DNA of 64,000 nucleotides from assembly GCF_016638705.1 (NCBI RefSeq), contig NZ_CP067341.1, forward strand, positions 5,087,501-5,151,500, given 5' to 3'. Position 1 is the stretch's first letter; each line of letters starts with the position of its first letter. Below the pieces are notes generated by a model that did no database searches, had not been told where the DNA came from, and saw nothing but the letters and a program-made list of their open reading frames with translations. The position numbers and the translations under genes are program-made. The stretch is from Lysinibacillus agricola. Lineage in GTDB: Bacteria > Bacillota > Bacilli > Bacillales_A > Planococcaceae. Of this stretch, positions 55,303 to 64,000 are shown piece after piece.

Positions 55303-56401
55303 CAAATGAATCCTCTCCTTTTTCCCCAATAATAGGCTTACTCATATTTTCTTGAAATAATGCCTCACGAAGCATTTCAGCTCGTACGCGATCTCGCTCA
55401 GCAGGTGGCAAAACGTCCCCTGCATAATGCTGTAAAAATCCAGGTTGCATACTGACAACACATTCGTTTAAAGTGGTCGCTTTAATGCCTTCAATTAACT
55501 GTAAATCAACCCCTAAACGGATATTCGATAGGCAAGTAGCTGCTTCCTCACTCGTTAAAATTCGAGCATATGTTAAGGTACCTAAAGAACGGTATACGCG
55601 ATCTTCGAGGGCAAGCTCTGCTTTTTCCATTAACTTGCCTCTTGCATGCCGTTCTTTTTGAATTATTTTTTCAGCGACACTTTGAATGTCCGCTAAAATA
55701 TCATCTTCTGTTTTTCCTAGTGTAATCTGATTTGACACTTGGTAAACATTACCTAAATTTTCACTACCTTCTCCATATATTCCCCTTACTGTCATTCCTA
55801 ATCGTGTCATTGCATTAATGATTTGATTCATCTGACCTGTGAGTGTAAGGGCTGGCAGGTGCATCATGACAGATGCTCGCAAACCAGTACCAATATTTGT
55901 TGGGCAACTTGTTAAATAACCAAATGTATCTCGAAATGCATAAGGCAAAGCTTTCTCTAAGGTACGATCAATTTTATCGGCCTGTTCGAATGCCTTTTGA
56001 AGCTGAAAACTTGCCGTCATACATTGAATGCGTAAATGATCTTCTTCGTTCACCATAATGCTAGTTGATTCGTCATCGGATAAAAGCATGGAGCCAACTA
56101 GCTCTTTTTTTGCAAGCTGAGGACTAATTAAATGTTTCTCTACAAGTATTTGACGTTGTAAAGCTGTTAAATCCTTAATAGCAAAATATGAGTAATTTTC
56201 TTGAAGCTCCGTACTGTCCTTTATTGCATGTGTAACTGCCTGCTCCACCTGTAATGCCTCATTCTCTGTAAAGGCTAATGGAAAACGATAACCGTCTAAA
56301 TTTCGAGCAAGACGGATACGGGTACTAATGACAATATCTGAATAATCATCCTCCATACTCATCCATATTGGTGTAGCACGCTCTAAAAACGATTCAATCA
56401 T
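55295..56401 (-). CDS. mcsB: Protein arginine kinase McsB
   Basis: Phosphorylates arginine residues to mark proteins for ClpCP degradation, and inactivates CtsR. It has 368 residues with a phosphagen-kinase fold: [15 protein letters not shown], active-site Cys in [13 protein letters not shown], and ATP-binding [11 protein letters not shown]. The ATG overlaps the mcsA stop (TGATG). It needs McsA for activity. Confidence 0.96.
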   Translation of the reverse strand: MIESFLERATPIWMSMEDDYSDIVISTRIRLARNLDGYRFPLAFTENEALQVEQAVTHAIKDSTELQENYSYFAIKDLTALQRQILVEKHLISPQLAKKELVGSMLLSDDESTSIMVNEEDHLRIQCMTASFQLQKAFEQADKIDRTLEKALPYAFRDTFGYLTSCPTNIGTGLRASVMMHLPALTLTGQMNQIINAMTRLGMTVRGIYGEGSENLGNVYQVSNQITLGKTEDDILADIQSVAEKIIQKERHARGKLMEKAELALEDRVYRSLGTLTYARILTSEEAATCLSNIRLGVDLQLIEGIKATTLNECVVSMQPGFLQHYAGDVLPPAERDRVRAEMLREALFQENMSKPIIGEKGEDSFDV

Positions 56402-56949
56402 CACGACACATCACCACCTTCAAATTGTAGGTGCTTCTCAAGTTCCTTCACTTCATCACGAAGCTTTGCTGCCTCCTCAAATTGTTCTTCATCTACAGCA
56501 ACTTTCATACGTTTACGAATATCTTCAATTTGCTTTTTGATAACATAAACATTGCTTCGAGCACCAGGCATTTTCCCTATATGTTGAGGCCCAGCCTGTA
56601 TACGATTAAAGAGCTTCGGTAAGTGCTCGCTAAAGGTGTCATAACAGCTAGGGCATCCAAATTTACCTTCTTTTAAAAACTGTTTATACGTAAATCCACA
56701 TTGTGGACATGTTTGCGGTTGTGGCTGCGCCTGCTGTTTTTCACCCGCTTTTTGTTGCTGCCACGAAGGTGAGCCAAACCAATTGGATAATAGCTGTTGA
56801 ATAGATATTGGCTCTTGTTTAAATTCAGCATGAAATGGATGGAACTGCGAGGCGCAGACGTCACAATAATGGTGCTCCACCTTTTGACCACTTTGAACCT
56901 GTGTTACGGTAACTGTCGCATTACGCTGCTTACAATGTTCGCATATCAT
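56401..56949 (-). CDS. mcsA: McsA, activator of McsB
   Basis: Zinc protein of 182 residues that activates McsB and modulates CtsR. Four CxxC motifs (CEHC, CDVC, CPQC, CPSC) suggest two zinc sites. A C-terminal UVR motif (EEQFEEAAKLRDEVKELEKH) follows. ATG at 56947-56949 has AGAGGTG 6-7 nt upstream. An earlier GTG overlaps it. Confidence 0.94.
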   Translation of the reverse strand: MICEHCKQRNATVTVTQVQSGQKVEHHYCDVCASQFHPFHAEFKQEPISIQQLLSNWFGSPSWQQQKAGEKQQAQPQPQTCPQCGFTYKQFLKEGKFGCPSCYDTFSEHLPKLFNRIQAGPQHIGKMPGARSNVYVIKKQIEDIRKRMKVAVDEEQFEEAAKLRDEVKELEKHLQFEGGDVS

Positions 56950-56963
56950 TTCCATCACCTCTT

Positions 56964-57434
56964 TTATTTTTGCTGTTCATATTTAATCGTTGTTAGCATC
57001 GCTCGTAAAATTTTTGCTCGAATATGATCCCGTAACGGGAGTTGCAAATCAATAGTTGAGCGATCAACTGCTGCTAATATTATTTTCGCTTCTCGCCTTG
57101 AAATTACCTGCTCATCAATTAGTCGATAAACTAAATCTTCTGCCATTGTTTGCGATGCCCCACCTTCTATTTGCCTGAGGACATCGTCGATTAAATCAAT
57201 TTGTGAATTCGCGCGGACACGTAAAATTCGAATGTACCCACCACCACCACGTTTACTTTCAACAAGGTAACCTCGTTCGGCAGTAAATCTTGTATTTATT
57301 ACATAATTTATTTGTGAGGGCACACATTGAAATTTATCTGCAATTTCACTACGTTTTATTTCAATATGCCCTTCTCCACCTAATTCAAGTACTTGCTTTA
57401 AGTAGCCTTCTATGATGTCTGATATATTACGCAT
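56964..57434 (-). CDS. ctsR: Transcriptional repressor CtsR
   Basis: Class III heat-shock repressor, 156 residues. The N-terminal winged-helix domain has the RGGGGYIRILRV beta-wing whose Gly-rich loop senses heat. The C-terminal domain mediates dimerisation and McsB contact. First gene of ctsR-mcsA-mcsB-clpC, with CtsR operators in front (autoregulation). Confidence 0.97.
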   Translation of the reverse strand: MRNISDIIEGYLKQVLELGGEGHIEIKRSEIADKFQCVPSQINYVINTRFTAERGYLVESKRGGGGYIRILRVRANSQIDLIDDVLRQIEGGASQTMAEDLVYRLIDEQVISRREAKIILAAVDRSTIDLQLPLRDHIRAKILRAMLTTIKYEQQK

Positions 57435-57465
57435 TTTAGGAATACACCTCGCTTACTTCACTGAC

Positions 57466-57492
57466 TTTGACTATCTTTGACTTTCTTTGAGT
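57466..57492 (-). promoter_or_regulatory. CtsR operator (three heptads)
   Basis: TTTGACT at 57466-57472 and 57476-57482 and TTTGAGT at 57486-57492, i.e. direct repeats at exactly 10-bp spacing, matching the CtsR box (R)GTCAAANANRGTCAAA on the minus strand. They lie just downstream of the -10. Confidence 0.88.
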
Positions 57493-57494
57493 AT

Positions 57495-57524
57495 ATTATA
57501 CAAAACGCTTGAAAATAATTGCAA
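57495..57524 (-). promoter_or_regulatory. Promoter of the ctsR operon
   Basis: Minus strand: TTGCAA (57519-57524), 18-nt spacer, TATAAT (57495-57500), overlapped downstream by the CtsR heptads. Confidence 0.75.
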
Positions 57525-57685
57525 TTATTTCGCACACTGAAATTAAAAGCGACCGTTTATCTCCGACAAATACTAGAGATTTCTTCTGAGAAATCGAAGC
57601 GTTCTCGGGGGATGCGCTTGAAACTAGACACACTGAAATGTTGAATGCCCCCACTCATACCTATAATCTACCCTTATCACCAATA

Positions 57686-57724
57686 GAAAAAACGCAAGCA
57701 TATGCAACTAGCATATACTTGCGT
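57686..57724 (-). terminator. Terminator of the DUF4870 gene
   Basis: Minus-strand stem CGCAAGTATATGC/GCATATGCTTGCG (one mismatch), 5-nt loop and six T. Confidence 0.85.
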
Positions 57725-57733
57725 CTATAAAAA

Positions 57734-58039
57734 TTATACCCAGCGACCAACAATTGGATAACGCCAAGGCTCATCAGATAAAGCCTTCACAATACCGATA
57801 ATTGGTACGATAAATAACATAATCCCAAAAATTATTAAAAACGGTATACCAATTAATAAAAAGCTTAAAATAACTGAAATTCCAATTAAAATCCATATTA
57901 CAACTTGGAACAGCATTGCTTGAACAGAAATTGCTTTTATTTCTTCATCCGAGCTAATTAAGAAAAATATAATTGGTACGAACCATGGCGCAAAAAAAGC
58001 ACTTGCGTGTATGATTACCTTAGACCATTTAGTTTCCAT
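57734..58039 (-). CDS. DUF4870-like small membrane protein
   Basis: A 101-residue protein with three predicted membrane helices (about 7-30, 40-65, 65-88) and the WRYPIVGRW end typical of DUF4870 proteins. The N-terminal charged METKWSK is cytosolic. Function unknown in the family. Monocistronic, with a terminator. Confidence 0.85.
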   Translation of the reverse strand: METKWSKVIIHASAFFAPWFVPIIFFLISSDEEIKAISVQAMLFQVVIWILIGISVILSFLLIGIPFLIIFGIMLFIVPIIGIVKALSDEPWRYPIVGRWV

Positions 58040-58163
58040 TTATATCAACCTTTCCATTTTAATTTGTCTTTGTTTTATGTACTACTATTTACGGAATAAT
58101 ACCCTAAATAGTTTCAAATATAAATCGATTTTAAAAATTTTTTTGAAAGGCATGTGATACGTG

Positions 58164-58847
58164 ATGGAATTCAATAACACACTTGCGAACGAATATGAAA
58201 AAGGTATTCGTCGCACGCTACCTAGCTACGATGCAATGCTACGTTTAACACAAACATTTTATCGATCTACATTACACGAGAAAGCTGAATTTTTAGTAGT
58301 TGGATCAGGAAGCGGCAATGAAATTTTACAGCTCGCTGAGCAAAGACCTCATTGGTCATTTGTTGGCATAGACCCTTCTTCAGCCATGCTGCACATAGCT
58401 GAAGAACGTTTAAAATCTCTACCTAATAATATTTCTTTATATCAAGGAACTATACTCGATACTCAGCTACCTTCAGTGAAGTTTGATGCAGCTAGTTGTG
58501 TACTAGTGCTTCATTTTATACAAGATTACCAAGAGAAGTTTGCAACATTAAAAGAAATAGCAAATAATTTAAAGCCTGGTGCACCATTTGTGCTCGTCTC
58601 AAAATACGGACAGCCTGGCTCCTTAGAAACTGAGCTACAATTTGATTTATGGCGTGCTTATTGGCTACAGCATACAAAGCTATCACCATTAGAGGTAGCG
58701 GAAATGGAGAAATCCATACGTTCTCTTTCATTTATGCGTGAAGAGGACATTTTATCACTATTACAGCAGGCAGGCTTTACAAAACCATCTAGATTCTTTG
58801 CCACTACTTTATTTGGCGGTTGGATATGCTATAAAGAAGAGATATAA
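58164..58847 (+). CDS. Class I SAM-dependent methyltransferase
   Basis: A 227-residue protein with SAM motif I VVGSGSGNEI near residue 48, acidic motif II VGIDPSSAML, and SCVLVLHFIQDY at motif IV. Substrate unknown. The ATG at 58164 follows a GTG in frame, and either may serve. It is divergent from the DUF4870 gene and 72 nt before corA. Comparable proteins are annotated as UbiE/Tam-like, but that specificity is not supported here. Confidence 0.85.
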   Translation: MEFNNTLANEYEKGIRRTLPSYDAMLRLTQTFYRSTLHEKAEFLVVGSGSGNEILQLAEQRPHWSFVGIDPSSAMLHIAEERLKSLPNNISLYQGTILDTQLPSVKFDAASCVLVLHFIQDYQEKFATLKEIANNLKPGAPFVLVSKYGQPGSLETELQFDLWRAYWLQHTKLSPLEVAEMEKSIRSLSFMREEDILSLLQQAGFTKPSRFFATTLFGGWICYKEEI

Positions 58848-58919
58848 AAATAGGGTGTTATTTCTTGTGAAGACAAACACACCTGTTAGGATAGGATTAA
58901 CGGAATTGAGGTGAATGCT

Positions 58920-59879
58920 GTGATACGCACAATTGGAATTACAAAAGACCAAAAACTTATAAAAGAATTTCCGCTTGAGGATATACACAAAAACGAATTT
59001 GAATGGTACTGGGTCGACTTTAATTGTCCGACCGATGAGGAAGAACTACTGTTAGATACATTTTTCCATTTTCACCCGCTTGCTATAGAAGATTGCTTAA
59101 TGCGTTTACAGCGGCCAAAGCTCGATTTTTACGATGATTTCCATTTCTTTGTTATTCAAAGGGTTAACGAAGAATTATCAGCTGAGGAAGTAAATATTTT
59201 TGTTTCTAATAAATTTATTGTTACATTCCATAAAAACGTAGCACCCGAAATAGATCGAGTGCAAAAGATGCTAGAAAAACAGCCAAAGAATTGGGAACGA
59301 GGCACAGTATATTTAACGTATCAAGTAATCGATAAAATCGTTGATAGCTATTTCCCACTTGTCTATAAGATCGAGGATCATTTAAATGCACTTGAAGATG
59401 AGCTTAACTATCAAAGTAACCACAATGCCATGAAAATTGTGTTCGAATTCCGTAGTGATTTGCTTCATTTGCGTCGCACAATATTACCAATGCGTGATTT
59501 ATTATATCGAATCCTTAATTCTTATCGCTTTTCACTAAATAAATCTGAACGAGCTTACTTTGGCGACATTTACGATCATCTGCTAAAGCTTACAGAAATG
59601 GTAGAATCCAATCGTGAACTTACAGCTGATATGCGCGATAACTACATGGCGATGAGCTCTAGCCGTATGAATGGCATTATGATGACATTGACTATTGTAT
59701 CGACAATTTTTATTCCATTAACATTTATAGCTGGTGTTTACGGTATGAACTTTGATCATATGCCTGAACTTCACGGACGGTATAGCTACTTTATCGTGCT
59801 TATTTTGATGATTTTAATTGCAATATTTATGCTCGGGATTTTTAAATTTAAAGGCTGGTTTAAATTATTTAAACCTTAA
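58920..59879 (+). CDS. corA: CorA-family magnesium/divalent cation channel
   Basis: A 319-residue protein: a soluble N-terminal funnel (1-255) with a long stalk helix, and two C-terminal membrane helices (about 258-280, 292-312) separated by the signature YGMNFDHMPEL. CorA pentamers admit Mg2+. GTG start at 58920 with GAGG 8 nt upstream. A GTG nine nt earlier lies within the ribosome-binding site region. Confidence 0.94.
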   Translation: MIRTIGITKDQKLIKEFPLEDIHKNEFEWYWVDFNCPTDEEELLLDTFFHFHPLAIEDCLMRLQRPKLDFYDDFHFFVIQRVNEELSAEEVNIFVSNKFIVTFHKNVAPEIDRVQKMLEKQPKNWERGTVYLTYQVIDKIVDSYFPLVYKIEDHLNALEDELNYQSNHNAMKIVFEFRSDLLHLRRTILPMRDLLYRILNSYRFSLNKSERAYFGDIYDHLLKLTEMVESNRELTADMRDNYMAMSSSRMNGIMMTLTIVSTIFIPLTFIAGVYGMNFDHMPELHGRYSYFIVLILMILIAIFMLGIFKFKGWFKLFKP

Positions 59880-60148
59880 AAATGGTAATTCATTGGTATA
59901 AAAATAGACCAAAGATAACCTATGGGAAACAAACTCTTGTATCAAAATGGTCAAGGAAATCTTAGTGAATGTTGTGACAATGAGGATGTTTTTCCGTTCG
60001 AGGCTACTCACCATGATCGAACAGAATAGACTTATAACAGTGACGAGATTGTACAACTGCTGCCGCTTCGCTTTCCCACGGACAAAAGTCGAAGTTTCGT
60101 TTTATCACTATAAATTAGAGTGGTATGCCAGAAGATACAGGCTATGTG

Positions 60149-60427
60149 AAGTGGTTGATTGGAGTGGAGGCTGTGCGACTACTTGGGGATCAGCGTCACA
60201 GATGAGATCCTGGAGCGCAAGGAAGCTGCTCATCGGACACCCCCAGGAAGCTTTGCTCTGTGCGAAAGCGAAGCGACAGCAACAATTGTTTTATCTGTGC
60301 GAAAGCGAAGCGACAGCAACAATGTTTTATCTGTGCGAAAGCGAAGCGACAGCAACAATGTTTTATCTGTGCGAAAGCGAAGCGACAGCAACAACAAAAT
60401 GCCCAGTCGGAACGGAAATCAACTCCT
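60149..60427. repeat. Interspersed repeat, family B (long copy) with 36-bp tandem units
   Basis: Starts with GTTGATTGGAGTGGAGGCTG and ends with CGGAACGGAAATCAAC, imperfect inverted termini shared with 22255-22409. A tail of four tandem units begins at 60257, 60294, 60330 and 60366 (37, 36, 36 and about 30 bp), with core TGCGAAAGCGAAGCGACAGC. All three frames stay open because 36 is a multiple of 3. I regard this as repeat, not protein. Confidence 0.8.
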
Positions 60428-60493
60428 CGTTTTGCCGAGGAGACTTATTTTGACACTTAATTTCATAGACAAAATAGGTTTTCAACAACATGT

Positions 60494-60532
60494 AATGGCA
60501 CCTTAGAGATTTTTCTGAGGTGCCATTTCGCT
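60494..60532. terminator. Hairpin terminator after the 69-residue gene
   Basis: AATGGCACCT (60494-60503) and AGGTGCCATT (60518-60527) form a perfect 10-bp stem around 14 nt. The T-tract is weak on both strands, so termination for the minus-strand gene is likely but not certain. Confidence 0.55.
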
Positions 60533-60533
60533 G

Positions 60534-60743
60534 TTAGTAAGGACCACGATCATCAATTTTATTTTCGCCTTGCTGTGGGAATAAAAAGTATGCGAGTACC
60601 CCAGATACTATTGTTGCACAAATAGTAATTAACAATTTATTTAAATCTGGTACTTCAGCATAGTAATTTCTTAACATATAAACTGAGCCAATTGCTACAA
60701 TTACCATGACTGGAATAACAAATTTAAAACGTTTTTTCTCCAT
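60534..60743 (-). CDS. Small hypothetical membrane protein
   Basis: 69 residues with a basic N-terminus (MEKKRFKF) and two hydrophobic helices (about 8-25 and 35-55). A strong AAGGAGGGG ribosome-binding site 8 nt before ATG and a following hairpin support a real gene. No family is recognised. Confidence 0.7.
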   Translation of the reverse strand: MEKKRFKFVIPVMVIVAIGSVYMLRNYYAEVPDLNKLLITICATIVSGVLAYFLFPQQGENKIDDRGPY

Positions 60744-61061
60744 GTAATTCCCCTCCTTATACCTATTTTTTCACGTACAATTTTTATAAAGCTAAACAGT
60801 TCGTATTTTACAGGTTTCCTATTTGGAATTCAATTTGCTCATTCTCTATAAAAAAGTCCATTTCATGACGTTTAATCGACAATAGTCTATTATCACTATA
60901 AAAAATTTAGAAATAAACTAAAATTTTAACCAAATATCCTACAAAAAATAGTAGAATAGATTAAATACTATATATTTCGTAAATTAGCAAACCTCACGAT
61001 ATACAAAGAGTCTTTATTTGATATATTTATTATGCATTTATAAAGAATGGAGCAAACAACT
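60744..61061. other. A+T-rich intergenic region before hemAT
   Basis: Between divergent genes. It presumably holds both promoters, but no hexamer pair stands out and no sigma-D motif was seen. No gene or RNA signature found. Confidence 0.4.
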
Positions 61062-62372
61062 ATGAGTTGGTTTACAAAAAAGAACGATTCTAGCTACTCA
61101 ATTACATTAGCACCTGAAAATTATAAGAACAATGTACAATTGGATGTTTCAAACCATCCAAAGCTTCAAAAACAGTTGCAGCTTTTGGATTTAACAATTG
61201 AGGATTTAGCCATCATTAAACAATTGCAACCTTTAACTAAGGATTTAATCCCTAAAATGGTGGATCAATTTTATTCAGCTATTAGTTTGAGCCAAGATTT
61301 ATTAGATATTATAAACAGAACATCACAAATCGATCGTTTAAAAGTTACTTTACATAAGCATTTGAGTGATATTTTCGAAAGTCATATAAATGACTCTTAT
61401 ATCAACGAACGAAAAGCAATTGCCGAGACCCATGTTCGAATTGGTCTACAATCGAAGTGGTATATCGCCTCATTCCAGTCATTAACTACGACATTTACAA
61501 AATTTGCAAATGAGTTAGATCTATCGAAGCATGATGCAATTCGTTCTATCAATGCCTTCTGTAAAATCATTAACTTTGAACAACAGCTTGTAATCGAGGC
61601 CTATGAAAAAGAAGAGGCTCGCATTCGTGCAGCAGCAGATGAAACAAAACATTCACTTGTTACTACCATTCAAAGTACTGCTGAGGAATTAAATTCTATT
61701 AGTGAAGAAACAGCAGCTTCTTTATTAGTCATTTCCTCTCAAACAGATGATATCGCAGTAGCTACTAAGCAAGGTCTAAACTTCGTTGCTGATACACAGG
61801 AAAAATCTAGACGTGGTCAGCAGCAGATACAAAATCAAAATGATTTAATACAGGTTATTTTTCAAAGTGTAAACAGTCTCGAAGTTACGATGAACCAGTT
61901 ACGCACATCTTCTCAAAAAATATCAGAAATTGTAGGACTGGTCACAGGGATTGCCGATCAAACTAATTTATTAGCACTGAATGCTTCCATCGAGGCCGCT
62001 CGTGCAGGTGAGCATGGTAAAGGCTTTGCTGTTGTTGCAGAGGAAGTTCGTAAGCTTGCAGAAGAAACAAAAAATGCTGTACAAAATGTTTCCCTTCTTA
62101 TTAAAGAAACGGAAAGTAATATTACAACAATGTCGAATTCGGTTATTAATGTTGACCAAAAGATTCAGCATAGTGTAGACACACAAAACAGTTTATCTAA
62201 ATCCTTTAATGATATCGCCGATGCTGTTTCTGGCATTCAACAGCAGTATATAAATACATCAAGAGATATTTCAGCAATCTCTAATCTGATTACTGAGCTG
62301 TCACAAGGGGCTACACTTGTTTCTTCTTCATCCGACTCACTTATTAATGTTGTAAATGAGTTAAATATGTAA
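61062..62372 (+). CDS. hemAT: HemAT-like globin-coupled aerotaxis transducer
   Basis: A soluble 436-residue methyl-accepting transducer for oxygen. Globin sensor domain (about 35-180) with proximal haem ligand His124 in [10 protein letters not shown] and distal-pocket Tyr71 in QFYSAI, matching B. subtilis HemAT His123/Tyr70. A coiled-coil signalling domain (about 190-430) carries the hairpin tip [20 protein letters not shown]. No membrane segment. The ATG follows TGGAG by 9 nt; an in-frame ATG 15 nt earlier is less likely. Confidence 0.93.
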   Translation: MSWFTKKNDSSYSITLAPENYKNNVQLDVSNHPKLQKQLQLLDLTIEDLAIIKQLQPLTKDLIPKMVDQFYSAISLSQDLLDIINRTSQIDRLKVTLHKHLSDIFESHINDSYINERKAIAETHVRIGLQSKWYIASFQSLTTTFTKFANELDLSKHDAIRSINAFCKIINFEQQLVIEAYEKEEARIRAAADETKHSLVTTIQSTAEELNSISEETAASLLVISSQTDDIAVATKQGLNFVADTQEKSRRGQQQIQNQNDLIQVIFQSVNSLEVTMNQLRTSSQKISEIVGLVTGIADQTNLLALNASIEAARAGEHGKGFAVVAEEVRKLAEETKNAVQNVSLLIKETESNITTMSNSVINVDQKIQHSVDTQNSLSKSFNDIADAVSGIQQQYINTSRDISAISNLITELSQGATLVSSSSDSLINVVNELNM

Positions 62373-62378
62373 AAACAT

Positions 62379-62418
62379 GAAAAGGGAAATTGACTATAGT
62401 ACGTCAATTTCCCTTTTC
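62379..62418. terminator. Bidirectional terminator between hemAT and ykhA
   Basis: A perfect 16-bp stem (62379-62394 with 62403-62418) with an 8-nt loop, flanked by A- and T-runs on both sides, between convergent genes. Confidence 0.88.
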
Positions 62419-62420
62419 AT

Positions 62421-62900
62421 TTAATGTGGTAATGCACGTTTTTGTTTACGATGCTCTCGTCTTGCTGGTCCTGTTTCAAACAGACGTTTTTCTGCATCTG
62501 TTTCAGGATAAATTGCAGGAACTGGCTTAGGTTTCCCGTCATCATCTACTGAAACCATCGTTACAAAGGATTCCGTCGTTAATTTTTCCTCACCAGTTTC
62601 AATGTTCCGTGAAATAACTCGAACATAAACTTCCATTGAAGAACGTCCAGTTGACGAAACAATACTTTCAATTTCTAGAATATCCCCTACATGTGCTGCC
62701 GATAAAAAATCAACTGAATCAATAGAGGCTGTGACTACATGCCCTTTTGCATGCTTCATTGCCGTGATGGCAGCAATTTCATCAATATAAGCTAACACTC
62801 TTCCACCGAAAATGGAGTTGTGATTATTTGTATCTGGCGGTAATACGAGACGCGTTTGAACAGTACGCGACTGGCTCATTGGTATTGCGTTGTTTGTCAT
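62421..62900 (-). CDS. YkhA-type acyl-CoA thioesterase
   Basis: A 159-residue single hot-dog (4HBT) protein hydrolysing acyl-CoA thioesters. The motif NSIFGGRVLAYIDEIAAI and GHVVTASIDSVDFLSAAHVG match the BFIT/YciA/YkhA family. Chain-length preference cannot be inferred. Start MTNNAIPMSQSRTVQTRLVL; an internal Met at residue 8 is an alternative. Confidence 0.9.
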   Translation of the reverse strand: MTNNAIPMSQSRTVQTRLVLPPDTNNHNSIFGGRVLAYIDEIAAITAMKHAKGHVVTASIDSVDFLSAAHVGDILEIESIVSSTGRSSMEVYVRVISRNIETGEEKLTTESFVTMVSVDDDGKPKPVPAIYPETDAEKRLFETGPARREHRKQKRALPH

Positions 62901-62967
62901 AATTCTTGCGACTTCCCTTCATGAATGTTCTTTCGTCATCGTATCGTAGAAAAAGGGTTGTTGCAAA

Positions 62968-64000
62968 TTAGAATGATTTTTTCATCGTAATAAATTTCAT
63001 ATCTGTCATTTCCTCGATTGCCCACTTGATGCCTTCGTGTCCGTAACCACTCATTTTCACACCACCATATGGCATATTATCAATCCTGAATGTCGGAATA
63101 TCATTAATAATAACAGCACCTGCCTGTAATTCATCCGCTGCACGTAATGCATCTGGTAACACATTCGTATAAATTCCAGCATTTAATCCAAGTTCCGACT
63201 CATTCACTAGTCGAATAGCGTCGTCTAATGTTTCATATGAAACAATTGAGACGATTGGCGCGAATGTTTCCTGACAAACAATTTTCATATTCGCTGTCAC
63301 ATTCGTCATAACAGTTGGTGTTAAAGTGCGTTCCGTGAATGTTCCTCCTGTTGCAACTACAGCACCTTGCGCCTTAGCTTCCTCAATCCATTGACGAATA
63401 CGTTCTACTTCATTTGGATTGATCATTGCACTAACATCAGTATTTGTATCTAGTGGATCACCTACCACTAACTTTTCTGTTTCAGCAACAAACGCTTTTG
63501 TAAATTCATCAATAATAGATGCATGTACATAAATACGTTGTAATGAGATACAGACTTGTCCAGCGAAATTAAAGGCCCCACCGACACAACGAGTAATAAT
63601 TTTATCAACTGGTGTCGATGGTTCGATAATTACAGCTGCATTGGAACCAAGCTCTAAAGTAACTTTACGCAATCCTACTTTTTCCTTAATGCCCAATCCA
63701 ACCTTACCACTGCCTGTGAACGTCACCTTTTTCACGTATGGATGTGTTACGAGCATATCGCTAAGCTCACCACCGCTACCTGTAACAATCTGTAGCGCAC
63801 CATCAGGTAGACCCGCTTCCTTAAATATTTCAGCCAATACTATAGCACTTAATGGTGTTTGATTTGCTGGTTTTAACACGACCGTATTACCAACTGCAAA
63901 GGCAGGCCCTAATTTATGTGCGACCAAATTAAATGGAAAATTGAATGGCGTAATAGCTGAAATCACACCTAAAGGTTCTCGTTTTGTCCAACCAATACGG
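62968..64000 (-). CDS. NAD(P)-dependent aldehyde dehydrogenase (partial)
   Basis: About 344 C-terminal residues of an ALDH; the N-terminus lies past the right edge. Seen: cofactor-binding PFNFPFNLVAHKLGPAFAVG and VLKPANQTPLSA, Rossmann FTGSGKVG, Glu in TLELGSNAAVI, catalytic Cys in FAGQVCISLQRI, and the C-terminal PYGGVKMSGYGHEG. The LELGSN variant is typical of lactaldehyde/phosphonoacetaldehyde/GapN-like branches, but the substrate is undetermined. Confidence 0.92.
   Translation of the reverse strand, partial: RIGWTKREPLGVISAITPFNFPFNLVAHKLGPAFAVGNTVVLKPANQTPLSAIVLAEIFKEAGLPDGALQIVTGSGGELSDMLVTHPYVKKVTFTGSGKVGLGIKEKVGLRKVTLELGSNAAVIIEPSTPVDKIITRCVGGAFNFAGQVCISLQRIYVHASIIDEFTKAFVAETEKLVVGDPLDTNTDVSAMINPNEVERIRQWIEEAKAQGAVVATGGTFTERTLTPTVMTNVTANMKIVCQETFAPIVSIVSYETLDDAIRLVNESELGLNAGIYTNVLPDALRAADELQAGAVIINDIPTFRIDNMPYGGVKMSGYGHEGIKWAIEEMTDMKFITMKKSF

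Noticed and set aside
57540..57660. A third family B repeat copy upstream of the ctsR promoter
   Set aside because: Some GC-rich words and a small hairpin (GATTTCT/AGAAATC) are present, but neither the termini nor the 36-bp unit can be aligned.
60257..60395. Tandem 36-bp units as a CRISPR array
   Set aside because: Units are directly adjacent with no variable spacers, are not palindromic like CRISPR repeats, and no cas genes are nearby.
59947..60506. Open frames (up to 168 codons) across the family B repeat
   Set aside because: They arise because the unit length is a multiple of three. The peptides are simple repeats, three frames are open at once, and no frame has a good ribosome-binding site.

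Overview
The window is chromosomal DNA of a low-GC Gram-positive spore-former of the Bacillaceae/Planococcaceae. Gene order and protein sequences point to Lysinibacillus (L. sphaericus/fusiformis group). That genus call is inferred from overall resemblance and was not tested by a search. The region corresponds to the B. subtilis clpC-to-rpoA ribosomal superregion, read right to left. Almost everything is on the minus strand, so operon order runs from high to low coordinates.

Layout from the right end. A partial aldehyde dehydrogenase, a YkhA-type acyl-CoA thioesterase, a HemAT-like haem aerotaxis transducer, a small membrane protein, a CorA-type Mg2+ channel, a SAM methyltransferase and a DUF4870 protein occupy 57.7-64 kb. 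Next comes the CtsR-controlled stress operon ctsR-mcsA-mcsB-clpC (52.9-57.4 kb), then radA, yacL, ispD, an inserted opposite-strand SWIM zinc-finger gene, ispF, gltX, a Cys T-box with cysE-cysS, mrnC, rlmB, yacP (rae1) and sigH (40-52.7 kb). Then follow rpmG, secE, nusG, rplKA, the L10 leader with rplJL, a YbxB methyltransferase, rpoB, rpoC, rplGB, rpsL, rpsG, fusA and tuf (22.7-40 kb). A five-gene accessory block follows (a Bce-type two-component/ABC peptide-resistance module and a YuiF-like transporter, 16.2-22.2 kb). The S10-spc-alpha supercluster runs from rpsJ to rplQ (1.3-15.6 kb), and the first ATPase gene of the ECF vitamin transporter is cut by the left end.

Most genes serve transcription and translation: both large RNA polymerase subunits, alpha, NusG, about 30 ribosomal proteins, IF1, EF-G, EF-Tu, two aminoacyl-tRNA synthetases, RNA processing/modification enzymes, and the SecY/SecE translocon. 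Leader RNAs (T-box, L10 leader, probable L11 and S10 leaders) and hairpin terminators punctuate these operons.

Notable points: (1) two otherwise intact conserved genes, rplO (L15) and sigH, each contain one in-frame TAA, so they are either true nonsense alleles or sequence errors. (2) Ribosomal protein S12 has Arg56 and Ala104 at positions that are normally Lys and Pro and are classic streptomycin-resistance sites. (3) map, disA and the ispD-ispF adjacency are altered relative to B. subtilis. (4) Two families of interspersed structured repeats are present, one with 36-bp tandem units. (5) A structured, terminator-ended RNA candidate lies between rplQ and ecfA1. No CRISPR array, rRNA, tRNA, prophage or insertion sequence was seen, and I found no clearly new multigene system.
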